Shown: piece after piece, positions 41,134 to 50,039 of the stretch | Layout: each line of letters begins with the position of its first letter | Numbering within the stretch: the first letter of the stretch is position 1 | Assembly (NCBI RefSeq): GCF_014202215.1 | Contig: NZ_JACHGB010000003.1 | Span: 496,001-560,000, forward strand | Reading direction: 5' to 3' | From: Quisquiliibacterium transsilvanicum | Lineage (GTDB): Bacteria; Pseudomonadota; Gammaproteobacteria; Burkholderiales; Burkholderiaceae_E | DNA length: 64,000 bases | Translations under genes and position numbers: made by a program | The notes under the pieces: model-generated | The model's input: only the letters and a program-made list of their open reading frames with translations | Databases searched by the model: none | What the model was told of the DNA's origin: nothing

Positions 41134-41820
41134 TCACCGGACGATGGCGATGCGCGCCTGCAGCCGGCGCACGAACATCGACAGCAGCGAGCAGAGCACG
41201 AAGTAGACCACCGCCACGAACAGGTACATCTCGACGATGCGGCTGTCGCGCTGGGCGATCTTGCCGGCCGCGCCGACGAAGTCGGTCACGTTCAGCAGCG
41301 AGACCAGCGAGACATCCTGGAACAGCACGATGGTCTGCGTGAGCAGCAGCGGCAGCATGTTCCGGAAGGCCTGCGGCAGCACCACCAGGCGCATCGACTG
41401 CCAGTAGTTCAGCCCCAGCGCGTAGGCGGCGCCCACCTGCCCCTTGGATATGCTCTGGATGCCCGCGCGCATGATCTCGCAGAAGTAGGCTCCCTCGAAC
41501 ATGATGAAGGTGATGTACGCGGAGCGTTCGGCGCCGATCTGCGGCGGCCGCTCCGCGCCGGTGATCGACTGCAGCACGACGGGCAGCAGGAAATAAAACC
41601 AGAAGATCACCAGCAGCAGCGGCACCGAGCGCATGAGGTTGACGTAGCCCGCCGCCGCCAGCGCCAGCGGCCGGATCGACGACAGCCGCGCCATCGCAAG
41701 CAGGGTGCCCAGCACGATGCCCCCGAGCGCCGCCACCGCGGTCAGTTGCAGCGTGTACCGCAGCCCGGACAGAAGGTAGGGCCAGGTGCGGGCCACGACG
41801 TCGAAATCGAGGCCGTCCAT
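41134..41820 (-). CDS. gltK: Amino-acid ABC transporter permease GltK
   Basis: One of the two inner-membrane permeases of the importer. The 228-residue product has about five membrane segments and the EAA-loop equivalent [27 protein letters not shown], here split as [18 protein letters not shown], which contacts GltL. The ATG overlaps the last base of the gltJ stop (TGATG), showing coupling. The frame is open upstream through gltJ, but the start [19 protein letters not shown] fits GltK. Confidence 0.92.
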   Translation of the reverse strand: MDGLDFDVVARTWPYLLSGLRYTLQLTAVAALGGIVLGTLLAMARLSSIRPLALAAAGYVNLMRSVPLLLVIFWFYFLLPVVLQSITGAERPPQIGAERSAYITFIMFEGAYFCEIMRAGIQSISKGQVGAAYALGLNYWQSMRLVVLPQAFRNMLPLLLTQTIVLFQDVSLVSLLNVTDFVGAAGKIAQRDSRIVEMYLFVAVVYFVLCSLLSMFVRRLQARIAIVR

Positions 41821-42545
41821 CACTTGCGCCCGCCGATGTAGCCGGGCACCGCGACGCGCCGCTCGACCCAGGCCATCACCCGGTTCGCTGCCATGGCGAT
41901 CGCCACGTAGGCGAGCGTAGCCGCCGCGAAGGCCTCGAAGTAGCGGAAGGTCATCTCGCCCATCTCGCGGGTGCGGAAGAAGAGCTCGGCCAGCCCGATC
42001 GAGTACGCCACCGCGGTGTTCTTGATCAGGTTCATCGCCTCGGAAGTGAGCGGCGGAATCACGATCCGGTAGGCCATTGGGAGCAGCACGTGCCGGTAGG
42101 TCTGCCACTCGGTGAGGCCCAGCGCGTAGCCGGCGGAGCGCTGGCCGCCGGGCAGCGACTGGATGCCCGAGCGGACCTGTTCGCTGACCCGCGCGGCTGT
42201 GAACAGCCCCAGGCAGACCACCGCAGTGGCGAACTGGTGCTCGGTGGGATCCAGCGTGATCACCCACCTCTTGACCGCGGGGATCAGCCCCGGCACGACG
42301 AAGTACCAGACGAAGAACTGGACGATCAGCGGAATGTTGCGGAACAGCTCGACATAGGCGTTGCCAAGCCGCACCAGCCACTTCCGGCGCGTGGTGCGCA
42401 CGACGCCCAGGACCGAGCCCAGGAAGAAGGCGATCAGCCCCGCGAGGACGGCAGTGGACAGCGTCCAGCCCAGCCCGCCGGCGAGCGACTGCCACCAGGT
42501 CCGGTCGCCGTCGGCGTTGAGCTCCAGGAAGATGCCGAGATCCAT
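41820..42545 (-). CDS. gltJ: Amino-acid ABC transporter permease GltJ
   Basis: The second permease subunit, 241 residues. It begins MDLGIFLELNADGDRTWWQS, a start typical of GltJ from betaproteobacteria. The coupling loop is YALGLTEWQTYRHVLLPMA. It has about five membrane helices. It is the first gene after an intrinsic terminator downstream of gltI. Confidence 0.92.
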   Translation of the reverse strand: MDLGIFLELNADGDRTWWQSLAGGLGWTLSTAVLAGLIAFFLGSVLGVVRTTRRKWLVRLGNAYVELFRNIPLIVQFFVWYFVVPGLIPAVKRWVITLDPTEHQFATAVVCLGLFTAARVSEQVRSGIQSLPGGQRSAGYALGLTEWQTYRHVLLPMAYRIVIPPLTSEAMNLIKNTAVAYSIGLAELFFRTREMGEMTFRYFEAFAAATLAYVAIAMAANRVMAWVERRVAVPGYIGGRK

Positions 42546-42601
42546 CCGAACGCTCCCTTGCTGCCGCCCCGCCCGCGCGCCTCGTGTCTGCGCGCCTGCA
42601 G

Positions 42602-42636
42602 TAAAAAGGCCGGAACGCCCAGGGGGCGGCCGGCCT
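42602..42636 (-). terminator. Intrinsic terminator / attenuator between gltI and gltJ
   Basis: On the minus strand a 7-bp stem AGGCCGG...CCGGCCT encloses a GC-rich loop with its own GCCC/GGGC pairing, and it is followed by T5 (TTTTTA). It lies 28 bases after the gltI stop and 57 bases before the gltJ start, so it should make binding protein transcripts more abundant than permease transcripts. Confidence 0.85.
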
Positions 42637-42663
42637 CGCCGAAAAGTGCCCGCGGGCCTCGGG

Positions 42664-43554
42664 TCAGACGCCCTTGTCGTTGGGGTTGGCGAACGCGTCC
42701 CTGATCGGCTGGGTCGCCGGGAAGTTCAGGTTGATTCCCTTGGGCGGGATCGGGCTGGTGAACCACTTCGCGTAGATGCGGTCGATCTCGCCGGACTTCA
42801 TCACCGCGCCGACGCTGCGGTCGACCAGCGCCTTGAACTGCGGATCGTCCTTGCGCAGCATCATGCTGTAGGGCTCCTGGCGCAGCGAGTCGGCCAGGAT
42901 CCTGAAGGCTTCCGGCGTCCGGGAGTTCGCGATCTGGCCGGCCAGCAGGATGTCGTCCATCACGAACGCCGCTGAGCGGTCGTCGGCCATCAGCAGGAAG
43001 GACTCGGCGTGGTCCTTGCCGTAGATCTCGCGCACGTCGACGTGCGCGGTCTTCTCGTAGGCCTTCAGCAGCGGCACCGAGGTGGTGCCGGAAGTGGTGG
43101 AGATGGTCTTGCCGTTCAGGTCGGCAAGAGAATTGATGTTCGAGCTCTTCTTGACCGCGGCGGTCACGTTGATCACGAAGTAGGTGGGGCCGAAGGCCAC
43201 CTGCTGCTGCCGCTGCACCGAGTTGGTGGTGGATCCGCACTCGAGGTCGATGGTGCCGTTCTGCAGCAGCGGGATGCGGTTGCTGGAGGTCACCGGCTGC
43301 AGCTTCACCTGCAGGCCGGGCATCTTGAGCTCCGCCTTCACCGCATCGACGATCTTCATGCAGAGGTCCATCGCATAGCCGATCGGCTGCTGCTTGTCGT
43401 CCAGGTAGGAGAACGGGATCGACGACTCCCGGTGGCCGACGGTGATGGCGCCCAGCTCCTTGACCTTCTTCAGGGTGCCGGTGAGCTCCTGGGCGGCGGC
43501 GCCGCTGGCCAGTGCGCCGAGGACGAGTGCGATCGCGAGCTTGCTGCTGGTCAT
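42664..43554 (-). CDS. gltI: Glutamate/aspartate periplasmic binding protein
   Basis: This is the periplasmic binding protein of the gltIJKL importer (SBP_bac_3 family). The 296-residue product has a signal peptide ending about residue 22 (ALASGAAAQ). Features of the GltI group include KELGAITVGHRESSIPFSY, CGSTTNSVQRQQQVAFGP, and NGKTISTTSGTTSVPLLKA. The KWFTSPIPPKGINLNFP tail resembles E. coli GltI. A terminator follows directly. Confidence 0.93.
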   Translation of the reverse strand: MTSSKLAIALVLGALASGAAAQELTGTLKKVKELGAITVGHRESSIPFSYLDDKQQPIGYAMDLCMKIVDAVKAELKMPGLQVKLQPVTSSNRIPLLQNGTIDLECGSTTNSVQRQQQVAFGPTYFVINVTAAVKKSSNINSLADLNGKTISTTSGTTSVPLLKAYEKTAHVDVREIYGKDHAESFLLMADDRSAAFVMDDILLAGQIANSRTPEAFRILADSLRQEPYSMMLRKDDPQFKALVDRSVGAVMKSGEIDRIYAKWFTSPIPPKGINLNFPATQPIRDAFANPNDKGV

Positions 43555-43617
43555 TGCGTTGTTCCCAAGTATGGATCCCGGAGCGGAAAAGTATACGGCC
43601 GTGGCTGCGTGTCCGGC

Positions 43618-45465
43618 TCAGGCCGGCACCGACGCGCCTTCGGCGTCGGGCAGCGCCGGCGGCTCCTCGGGCTGCTGGGCCTGCGCCTCCCACATCCGCG
43701 CGTAGACGCCATCCTGCTCGAGCAGCGCAGCATGGGTGCCCGATTCTGCGATGCGCCCGTGGTCCAGCACCAGGACGCGGTCCGCGTCGACCACCGTCGA
43801 CAGGCGGTGCGCGATCACCAGCGTGGTACGGCCGGCGGCGGCTGTGCGCAGCGCCCCCTGGATGGCCTGCTCGTTGCGCGTGTCCAGCGCCGAAGTGGCC
43901 TCGTCGAGCACCAGGATGGCGGGATCCTTCAGCAGCATCCGCGCGATCGCCACGCGCTGCTTCTCGCCGCCGGAGAGCTTGAGCCCGCGCTCGCCGACCG
44001 GCGTCTCGTAGCCCTGCGGCAAGCGCGCGATGAAGCCGTGCAGCTGCGCCGAGCGGCAGACATCCTCGATCTCGGCGGCGCTGGCGCCCGGCCGGCCGTA
44101 GGCCACGTTGTAGCCCAGCGTGTCGTTGAACAGCACGGTGTCCTGGGGAACGATGCCGATCGCCGCCCGCAGGCTGTGCTGGGTCACCGAGCGGATGTCC
44201 TGGCCGTCGACCAGGATGCGCCCTCCGCTGACGTCGTAGAAGCGATAAAGCAGCCGGGCCAGCGTCGACTTCCCGGCGCCGCTGGGCCCGACCACCGCAG
44301 TGATCGTGCCGGGGCGCATCGTGAAATCCACCTCGCTCAGGATCGGCCGGTCGGAGTCGTAGGCGAAGCTGACGCGCTCGAAGCGCACCTCCGGGCCGTG
44401 CGACACCCGCAGCGCCGGCGCGTCGGTTCCGTCCTCGACCTCGCGGTTGGCGCGCAGCAGCCCGAACATCCGCTCCAGGTCGGTGAGCCCCTGCTTGATC
44501 TCCCGGTACAGCACCCCCAGGAAGTTGAGCGGCGCGTAGAGCTGGATCATGAAGCCGTTGACCAGGACCAGGTCGCCCAGCGTCATCCTGCCTTCGGCCA
44601 CGCCCGCCGTGGCGCGCCAGACCATCAGCGTCACCGCCACCGCGATGATCGCCGACTGCCCCACGTTGAGCGCCGACAGCGAGGCCTGGCTGCGCAGCCG
44701 GGCGCGCTCGTAGCGCCGCAGGGTCTCCTCGTAGCGCCGGCTCTCGAATTCCTCGTTGCCGAAGTACTTGACGGTCTCGTAGTTGATCAGCGAGTCGATG
44801 GCGCGCGAGTTGGCCTTGGAGTCGAGCTCGTTCATCGTGCGCCGGAAGTGGGTGCGCCACTCGGTGACCAGCACGGTGAACAGGATGTACAGCGCCAGCG
44901 CCCCGACCGTGATCCCGGCGAACCACAGGTCGTAGTTGAGCGCGAGGTAGCCGACCACCAGTCCGATCTCGACCAGGGTGGGCAGCACGCTGTAGATCGT
45001 GAAGGACACCAGCGAGGAGATCGCGCGGGTGCCGCGCTCCATGTCGCGGGTCAGCCCGCCGGTCTGGCGCTCGAGGTGGAAGCGCATCGACAGCGAGTGC
45101 AGATGGCCGAAGACCTGCAGCGCCACGGTGCGCACCGCGTTCTCTGTGACCCGGGCGAACACCAGCTCGCGCAGCTCGGTGAACAGCGTGTTCGCCAGCC
45201 GCAGCGCGCCGTAGGCGAGCACCAGCCCGACCGGCACCACCAGCGCGGCCGACTGCCCTGGCGAGAGCGAATCGACGATGCCCTTGAGCAGCACCGGGAC
45301 GCCGACCACCGAGGCCTTCGCGGCCACCATCAGGGCGAGCGCCAGACCGACGCGCCAGCGGTAGGCCCAGAGATAGGGCAGCAGCGTGCGGATGGTGTGC
45401 CAGTCGCTGCGCGCGGCGCCCGCAGGCGCCGGCAGGGGAACGGTCGAGGAAGCGCGGTGTCTCAT
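43618..45465 (-). CDS. Atm1/HMT1-type ABC exporter (half transporter)
   Basis: This is a fused half transporter of the Atm1/ABCB7/HMT1 family, which in bacteria exports glutathione-linked compounds or metals. The 615-residue product has an N-terminal six-helix domain. NYETVKYFGNEEFESRRYE is an Atm1 signature. The ATPase has Walker A GPSGAGKST near residue 393, LSGGEKQRVAIARMLL and ILVLDEATSALDT. The C-terminal 25 residues are Pro/Glu-rich. It is 63 bases upstream of gltI but unlikely to be part of that system. Substrate unknown. Confidence 0.9.
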   Translation of the reverse strand: MRHRASSTVPLPAPAGAARSDWHTIRTLLPYLWAYRWRVGLALALMVAAKASVVGVPVLLKGIVDSLSPGQSAALVVPVGLVLAYGALRLANTLFTELRELVFARVTENAVRTVALQVFGHLHSLSMRFHLERQTGGLTRDMERGTRAISSLVSFTIYSVLPTLVEIGLVVGYLALNYDLWFAGITVGALALYILFTVLVTEWRTHFRRTMNELDSKANSRAIDSLINYETVKYFGNEEFESRRYEETLRRYERARLRSQASLSALNVGQSAIIAVAVTLMVWRATAGVAEGRMTLGDLVLVNGFMIQLYAPLNFLGVLYREIKQGLTDLERMFGLLRANREVEDGTDAPALRVSHGPEVRFERVSFAYDSDRPILSEVDFTMRPGTITAVVGPSGAGKSTLARLLYRFYDVSGGRILVDGQDIRSVTQHSLRAAIGIVPQDTVLFNDTLGYNVAYGRPGASAAEIEDVCRSAQLHGFIARLPQGYETPVGERGLKLSGGEKQRVAIARMLLKDPAILVLDEATSALDTRNEQAIQGALRTAAAGRTTLVIAHRLSTVVDADRVLVLDHGRIAESGTHAALLEQDGVYARMWEAQAQQPEEPPALPDAEGASVPA

Positions 45466-45529
45466 CCGCCGATGCTAGCAGTCCGGCGGAACGCGCCCGG
45501 CCGAGGAACGGCATGGTGTGAACGGGGGC

Positions 45530-45542
45530 CCTAACCGTTAGG
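45530..45542. promoter_or_regulatory. Perfect palindrome upstream of the YciA-like gene
   Basis: CCTAAC-C-GTTAGG is a perfect 13-base inverted repeat 27 bases upstream of the thioesterase ATG and within the 104-base gap that divides it from the ABC exporter. It may be a regulator site for one or both divergent genes. No regulator is known. Confidence 0.45.
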
Positions 45543-45569
45543 ATTCGGGATCATTCCCCAAGGACCGCC

Positions 45570-45962
45570 ATGGAAGCCATCCACCACCCCGTCGACCACG
45601 AACTGACCCTGCGGGTGACGCCGATGCCGGCCGACGTCAACGGCAACGGCGACATCTTCGGCGGCTGGGTGATGTCCCAAGTGGACATCGCCGGCGGCGT
45701 TGCCGCGGCCCGCCGCGCAAGGGGCCGCGTCGCCACCGTGGCGGTCAACTCCTTCCTGTTCAAGCAGCCGATCTCGATCCGCGACGTGGTCAGCTTCTAC
45801 ACGCGCATCGAGCGGGTGGGCCGCACCTCGATCACCGTGCACGTCGAAGTGATCGCCGAGCGCGACCCGGCGGCGCCGGTGGTGGTCAAGGTCACCGAGG
45901 CCACGCTGACCTTCGTCGCGATCGACGACCAGGGCCGCAAGCGCGAAGTCGACTCGGCCTGA
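45570..45962 (+). CDS. YciA-type acyl-CoA thioesterase
   Basis: This is a hotdog-fold acyl-CoA hydrolase of the YciA/BACH group, which releases free acids and CoA. The 130-residue product has the signature NGNGDIFGGWVMSQVDIAGG, with the likely catalytic Asp at 39, followed by VNSFLFKQPISIRDVVSFY. Length fits YciA. It is transcribed away from the exporter and followed by the CaxA gene 41 bases on. Confidence 0.92.
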   Translation: MEAIHHPVDHELTLRVTPMPADVNGNGDIFGGWVMSQVDIAGGVAAARRARGRVATVAVNSFLFKQPISIRDVVSFYTRIERVGRTSITVHVEVIAERDPAAPVVVKVTEATLTFVAIDDQGRKREVDSA

Positions 45963-46003
45963 GCCGCCAGCCTGCGTCAGGCACCAAAGGACACCGAAGC
46001 CCC

Positions 46004-47125
46004 ATGACCGACCTCCTCCTGTTCGCTGGCGGACTCGTCGCCCTGATCGCCGGCGCCGAAGTGCTGGTGCGCGGCGCCTCGCGGCTGGCGCTGTCCTTCG
46101 GACTGTCGCCGCTGGTGATCGGCCTGACCGTGGTGGCCTTCGGCACCAGCGCGCCGGAAGTCGCGGTGTCGGTGGGCGCCGTGCTCGACGGGCGCAACGA
46201 CATCGCGGTCGGCAACGTCGTCGGCAGCAACATCTTCAACGTGCTCGGCATCCTCGGGCTGTCCGCGCTGGTGGCGCCGCTGGTGGTGCATTCGCAGGTG
46301 ATCCGCCAGGAGGTGCCGATCATGATCGGCGCGTCGCTGGTGCTGGTCGCGCTGGCGCTGGACGGCACGATCGACCGGCTGGAGGCCGGGCTGCTGCTGG
46401 CGCTGCTCGCCGCCTATGTCGTCTTCCTGATCGTGCAGGGCCGGCGCGAAGCCTCGGGCGGCACGTCACAGGGCGCCCCGGCCGGCGATCCGGCATCGCA
46501 GGGCGAGTCCGCCGATGGCCTCGGTAGCGGCGGGCGCGACCTGCTGGCGAAGCTGCCGATGCAGCTGCTGGCGATCGCCGTGGGCCTGGGCCTGCTGGTG
46601 CTTGGCGCCCAGTGGCTGGTGTCGGCGGCCAGCGGCTTCGCCCGCGCACTGGGGGTCAGCGACCTGGTGATCGGCCTGACCATCGTCGCCGCCGGCACCT
46701 CGCTTCCGGAGCTGGCCACCTCGGCGCTCGCAGCGCTGCGCGGCCAGCGCGACATAGCGGTGGGCAACGTGGTGGGCAGCTGCACCTTCAACCTGCTCGG
46801 CTGCCTGGGTCTGGCCGGCCTGGTGTCGAACGGCGGGCTGGCGGTGCCGGCAGCGGTGGTGAACTTCGACCTCTGGGTAATGCTGGCGGCGGCGATCGCC
46901 TGCATCCCGGTGGTCATCTCGGGCAGGGAGATCGCCCGCTGGGAAGGCTCGCTGTTCGTGGCCCTCTACGCTGCCTACACCGCCTACCTGATCCTCGCGG
47001 CGGCCGACCACGATGCGCTGTCCGCCTATTCGAAGGCGATGATGTCCTTCGTGATTCCGCTGGCGATCGTCACCCTGGTGGCGGCGATGCTCCGCCCGCA
47101 TCCGCACGAGACCCGCCAGCACTGA
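46004..47125 (+). CDS. Calcium/sodium:proton antiporter, CaxA/YrbG family
   Basis: This inner-membrane cation exchanger belongs to the CaCA superfamily. The two inverted alpha repeats are clear: VVAFGTSAPEVAVSVGAV with GNVVGSNIFN, and VAAGTSLPELATSALAAL with GNVVGSCTFN. The 373-residue product has about ten membrane helices, with a hydrophilic Gly/Ser-rich loop near 155-180. By homology it exchanges calcium or sodium for the opposing cation. Its 3' end overlaps the convergent SGNH hydrolase gene by 56 bases. Confidence 0.92.
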   Translation: MTDLLLFAGGLVALIAGAEVLVRGASRLALSFGLSPLVIGLTVVAFGTSAPEVAVSVGAVLDGRNDIAVGNVVGSNIFNVLGILGLSALVAPLVVHSQVIRQEVPIMIGASLVLVALALDGTIDRLEAGLLLALLAAYVVFLIVQGRREASGGTSQGAPAGDPASQGESADGLGSGGRDLLAKLPMQLLAIAVGLGLLVLGAQWLVSAASGFARALGVSDLVIGLTIVAAGTSLPELATSALAALRGQRDIAVGNVVGSCTFNLLGCLGLAGLVSNGGLAVPAAVVNFDLWVMLAAAIACIPVVISGREIARWEGSLFVALYAAYTAYLILAAADHDALSAYSKAMMSFVIPLAIVTLVAAMLRPHPHETRQH

Positions 47126-47918
47126 GCCCGCCCACCGGAGCAGGCTCGCTCCGGCCGGCCCGGGCGGCGTCGATTCCGGCCGCCACGATCCCCGCAGCCA
47201 GCGCGTCCGCCCAGGCGCGGTAGGCGGGCGGACCGGGATGGAAACCGTCGGAGGCCATCAGCGCGGGATCGGTCATCGCGGGCAGGGGCACGAACACGGT
47301 GCGCGGGCGCCGGGAGGCCCACTTCCGAAGCGCGCGGTCGTAGCGCCTGGCGCTCGCCCCCAGGTACCAGCGCAGCGGCTGCGGCAGCGCGGGGAAGAGA
47401 TGCATCGGCGGCAGGCCCGAGATGACCAGCAGCCGCACGCCGTGCTCGCGCTCGAGACGGCGGGCGATGGCTTCCATCCGCTGCAGCCAGCGGCCCACCG
47501 GCAACTGGCCGGTGACGTCGTTGACGCCGACCGCGAGCACCGCGACGTCGGCGGGAAAGGCGGCCGCCGTGCCTGCGGCCGCATCGGCCTCGAGCAGCGC
47601 CAGCGCGTCGGCGGTGGTGGCGCCGCAGCGCGCGACCAGCCGCCAGCGCAGCGCAGCCGCCCGCGCGGGAAGCCGCTCGAGCAGCCGCTCCGCAAGCCGT
47701 CCTGCCAGCGCCTCGCGCTGGTGCGCCGCGCCCACACCCGCGGTGGCGGAGTCGCCGACGATCAGCAGCCGCAGCGGTTCGCCGCCGCCGCTGCCGCTCC
47801 CCAGCAGCGCCTCGCGCTCGCCCGCCGCCTCGGGCAGGCGCGTGGCCAGCCGCCGCACCCGGCTCCCCTGCAGGATCAGCAGCGGGGCCAGCGCGAGCTT
47901 GGCGGCCAGCAGCAGCAT
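47070..47918 (-). CDS. SGNH/GDSL-family hydrolase
   Basis: This is an esterase of the SGNH fold. Block I is LLIVGDSATAGVG with the nucleophile near S57, block III is VGVNDVTGQ, and block V is SDGFHPGPPAYRAWAD with Asp and His. The 282-residue product starts at MLLLAAKLAL, which gives a hydrophobic N terminus that may be a membrane anchor or signal. The 1-base overlap with the upstream hydrolase stop (TGATG) indicates coupling. The extreme 3' end runs into caxA. The substrate is unknown. Confidence 0.85.
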   Translation of the reverse strand: MLLLAAKLALAPLLILQGSRVRRLATRLPEAAGEREALLGSGSGGGEPLRLLIVGDSATAGVGAAHQREALAGRLAERLLERLPARAAALRWRLVARCGATTADALALLEADAAAGTAAAFPADVAVLAVGVNDVTGQLPVGRWLQRMEAIARRLEREHGVRLLVISGLPPMHLFPALPQPLRWYLGASARRYDRALRKWASRRPRTVFVPLPAMTDPALMASDGFHPGPPAYRAWADALAAGIVAAGIDAARAGRSEPAPVGGLSAGGSRADAGGASPPPG

Positions 47919-48787
47919 CAGGTAGCCTCCGCGCCGCGGCGGCGGGCGGCGATCCAGTCCAGCGCCACCGGCCACAGGCTGTCCCGGTAGCGTCGCCGGA
48001 AGAACCCCATGTGGCCGATCGGCCCGCCGGCGTCGGCGGGCGAGAACCGCCGCGTCTCGCGGCGCACGCCGGGCAGGTGCGCATGCAGCGCCTCGACGTT
48101 CCGCTGCGGCATCATCCGGTCATCGGTGAAGCTCAGCGAAAGCATCGGGAAGGCCGCGCGCGCGTACGCCTCGCGGGCGCCCGGCTCGACGCCGACCAGG
48201 TAGTCCGGGTGCAGGCACCAGCGCCGCCACTGGCGCATCACGCCAGACGGCAGGTCGCCGATCATCTTCAGCCGGCGGCCCGGAAAGTAGCCGGCCACCG
48301 GCAGCGCCACCGGCACCGCGACGTGGTGCATCGCGAGCATGAACGGCCACATCGGCGGCATGAAGCCGCGCCAGTGGCCGCTGCCGCCGGCCACCGCGAC
48401 CATCGCGTCCACCTCCCGCGCCGATGGCAGCAGCGGCACCAGCTGGGCACCCATGCTGTGCCCCACCACCGTCAGCGGCCGCCCGCCGGCCAGCCGGCGC
48501 GCCTCGACCACCACGGCCTCGTAGTCGTGACGGATCCAGTCGTCGATGTTGGCGCGAAAGCCCCGCAGCGAGCGAGGCGCCGCGTGGCCGACACCGCGAT
48601 AGTCGAAGGTCAGCGCGGTGAAGCCCTGCTGCGCGAGCCACGCGGCGAAGTCGAAGTAGAAGGCCTGCGGCACCGCGAGCGCCGCGCCGATCACGACGAC
48701 GCCGGCCGGCGCCGCCGCGTCGAAGCGGTGGGCGACGACGCTGGAGCCGTCGCCCGCCGAGAGTTCGAGCCGCAGCCCGGCAGCCAT
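47918..48787 (-). CDS. Alpha/beta hydrolase
   Basis: A 289-residue alpha/beta fold hydrolase. The nucleophile elbow is VVGHSMGAQL, with S111. An oxyanion segment around VIGAALAVPQAFYFDFA and a FDYRGVGHAAP strand precede it. FTDDRMMPQRN and IGHMGFF hold the likely acid and histidine. The start at MAAGLRLELSAGD overlaps the thiolase stop by one base, so it is coupled to the beta-oxidation genes. It may be a YheT-like acyl esterase; the substrate is not evident. Confidence 0.85.
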   Translation of the reverse strand: MAAGLRLELSAGDGSSVVAHRFDAAAPAGVVVIGAALAVPQAFYFDFAAWLAQQGFTALTFDYRGVGHAAPRSLRGFRANIDDWIRHDYEAVVVEARRLAGGRPLTVVGHSMGAQLVPLLPSAREVDAMVAVAGGSGHWRGFMPPMWPFMLAMHHVAVPVALPVAGYFPGRRLKMIGDLPSGVMRQWRRWCLHPDYLVGVEPGAREAYARAAFPMLSLSFTDDRMMPQRNVEALHAHLPGVRRETRRFSPADAGGPIGHMGFFRRRYRDSLWPVALDWIAARRRGAEAT

Positions 48788-50016
48788 CACATGCGCTCGA
48801 AGATCCCCGCCGCGCCCATGCCGGTGCCCACGCACATCGTCACCATGCCGTACTTCAGCTGGCGGCGGCGCAGCGCATGCACCACCGTGGCCGAGCGGAT
48901 CGCGCCGGTGGCGCCGAGCGGATGGCCCAGCGCGATCGCGCCGCCCATCGGGTTGACGCGGGCAGTGTCGAGCCCGAGATCCTGGATCACCGCCAGCGAC
49001 TGCGCGGCGAAGGCCTCGTTGAGCTCGATCCAGTCCAGGTCATCCTGCTTCAGGCCGGCGGCCTTCAGCGCTGCGGGGATCGCCTCCTTCGGGCCGATTC
49101 CCATGATTTCCGGCGGCACCCCGCGCACCGCGAAGGACACGAAGCGCGCCAGCGGCGTGAGCCCGAACTGCTTGAGCATGCGCTCCGAGACCAGGATCAG
49201 CGCGCCCGCGCCGTCCGAGGTCTGCGAGCTGTTGCCGGCGGTGACGCTGCCCATTCCGGTGGCCTTGCCGGTGGGATCCTTCGGCGCTGCGAACGCCGGA
49301 CGCAGCCTGGCCAGGCCCTCGGCCGAGGAGTCTGCGCGCGGGCCTTCGTCGAGCGACACGGTGCGGGTGCGCACTTCGATCTCGCGGGTGGCGAGGTCGG
49401 GGAACTTCTCCACCACTTCCACCGGGCAGATCTCGTCGGCGAACTCGCCGGCCTGCTGGGCGGCGATCGCGCGGCGATGCGACTCCAGCGCGAAGGCATC
49501 CTGCGCCTCGCGGCTCACGTTCCACTGCTTCGCGACCCGCTCGGCGGTCAGGCCCATGCCGAACGCGATGCCGAGGTTCTCGTCGCGCTCGAACACGCGC
49601 GGGTTCATCGACGGCCTGTTGCCCATCATCGGCACCATGCTCATCGATTCGCAGCCGGCGGCGATCATCACGTCGGACTCGCCGACGCGGATGCGGTCGG
49701 CCGCCATCGCCACGGCGGTCAGGCCGGACGCGCAGAAGCGGTTGACCGTGACGCCGCCCACCGAGTTGGGCAGCCCGGCCAGCAGCGCGGCCACCCGGGC
49801 CACGTTCAGGCCCTGCTCGGCCTCGGGCATCGCACAGCCGGCGATCACGTCCTCGATCACCGCAGGGTCGAGCCCCGGCACCTGCGCCAGCGCGCTGCGG
49901 ATCGCATGGACCAGCAGGTCGTCGGGGCGGACATTGCGGAAAGTGCCCTTGGGCGCCTTGCCGATCGGAGTGCGGCTCGCGGCGACGACGTAGGCGTCCT
50001 GGATCTGTTTGCTCAT
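48787..50016 (-). CDS. Acetyl-CoA acyltransferase (thiolase)
   Basis: This cleaves 3-ketoacyl-CoA with CoA in the last beta-oxidation step. The 409-residue product has the acyl-accepting C95 in NRFCASGLTAVA, the H365 of GHPLGATGA, and C395 in MCVGTGMG. The start has a strong ribosome site, GAGGAG, nine bases before the ATG. FadA-like rather than biosynthetic PhaA, judged by its pairing with the dehydrogenase/hydratase fusion. It is coupled to the alpha/beta hydrolase. Confidence 0.95.
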   Translation of the reverse strand: MSKQIQDAYVVAASRTPIGKAPKGTFRNVRPDDLLVHAIRSALAQVPGLDPAVIEDVIAGCAMPEAEQGLNVARVAALLAGLPNSVGGVTVNRFCASGLTAVAMAADRIRVGESDVMIAAGCESMSMVPMMGNRPSMNPRVFERDENLGIAFGMGLTAERVAKQWNVSREAQDAFALESHRRAIAAQQAGEFADEICPVEVVEKFPDLATREIEVRTRTVSLDEGPRADSSAEGLARLRPAFAAPKDPTGKATGMGSVTAGNSSQTSDGAGALILVSERMLKQFGLTPLARFVSFAVRGVPPEIMGIGPKEAIPAALKAAGLKQDDLDWIELNEAFAAQSLAVIQDLGLDTARVNPMGGAIALGHPLGATGAIRSATVVHALRRRQLKYGMVTMCVGTGMGAAGIFERM

Positions 50017-50039
50017 CTGCTGTTCTCCTCGTTCGCCGT

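Noticed and set aside
42434-45514. Long open frame across the exporter and gltI on the same strand but in another phase
   Set aside because: It has no domains, is Arg/Ala/Gly-rich, and overlaps two clear genes in the phase typical of high-GC shadow frames.
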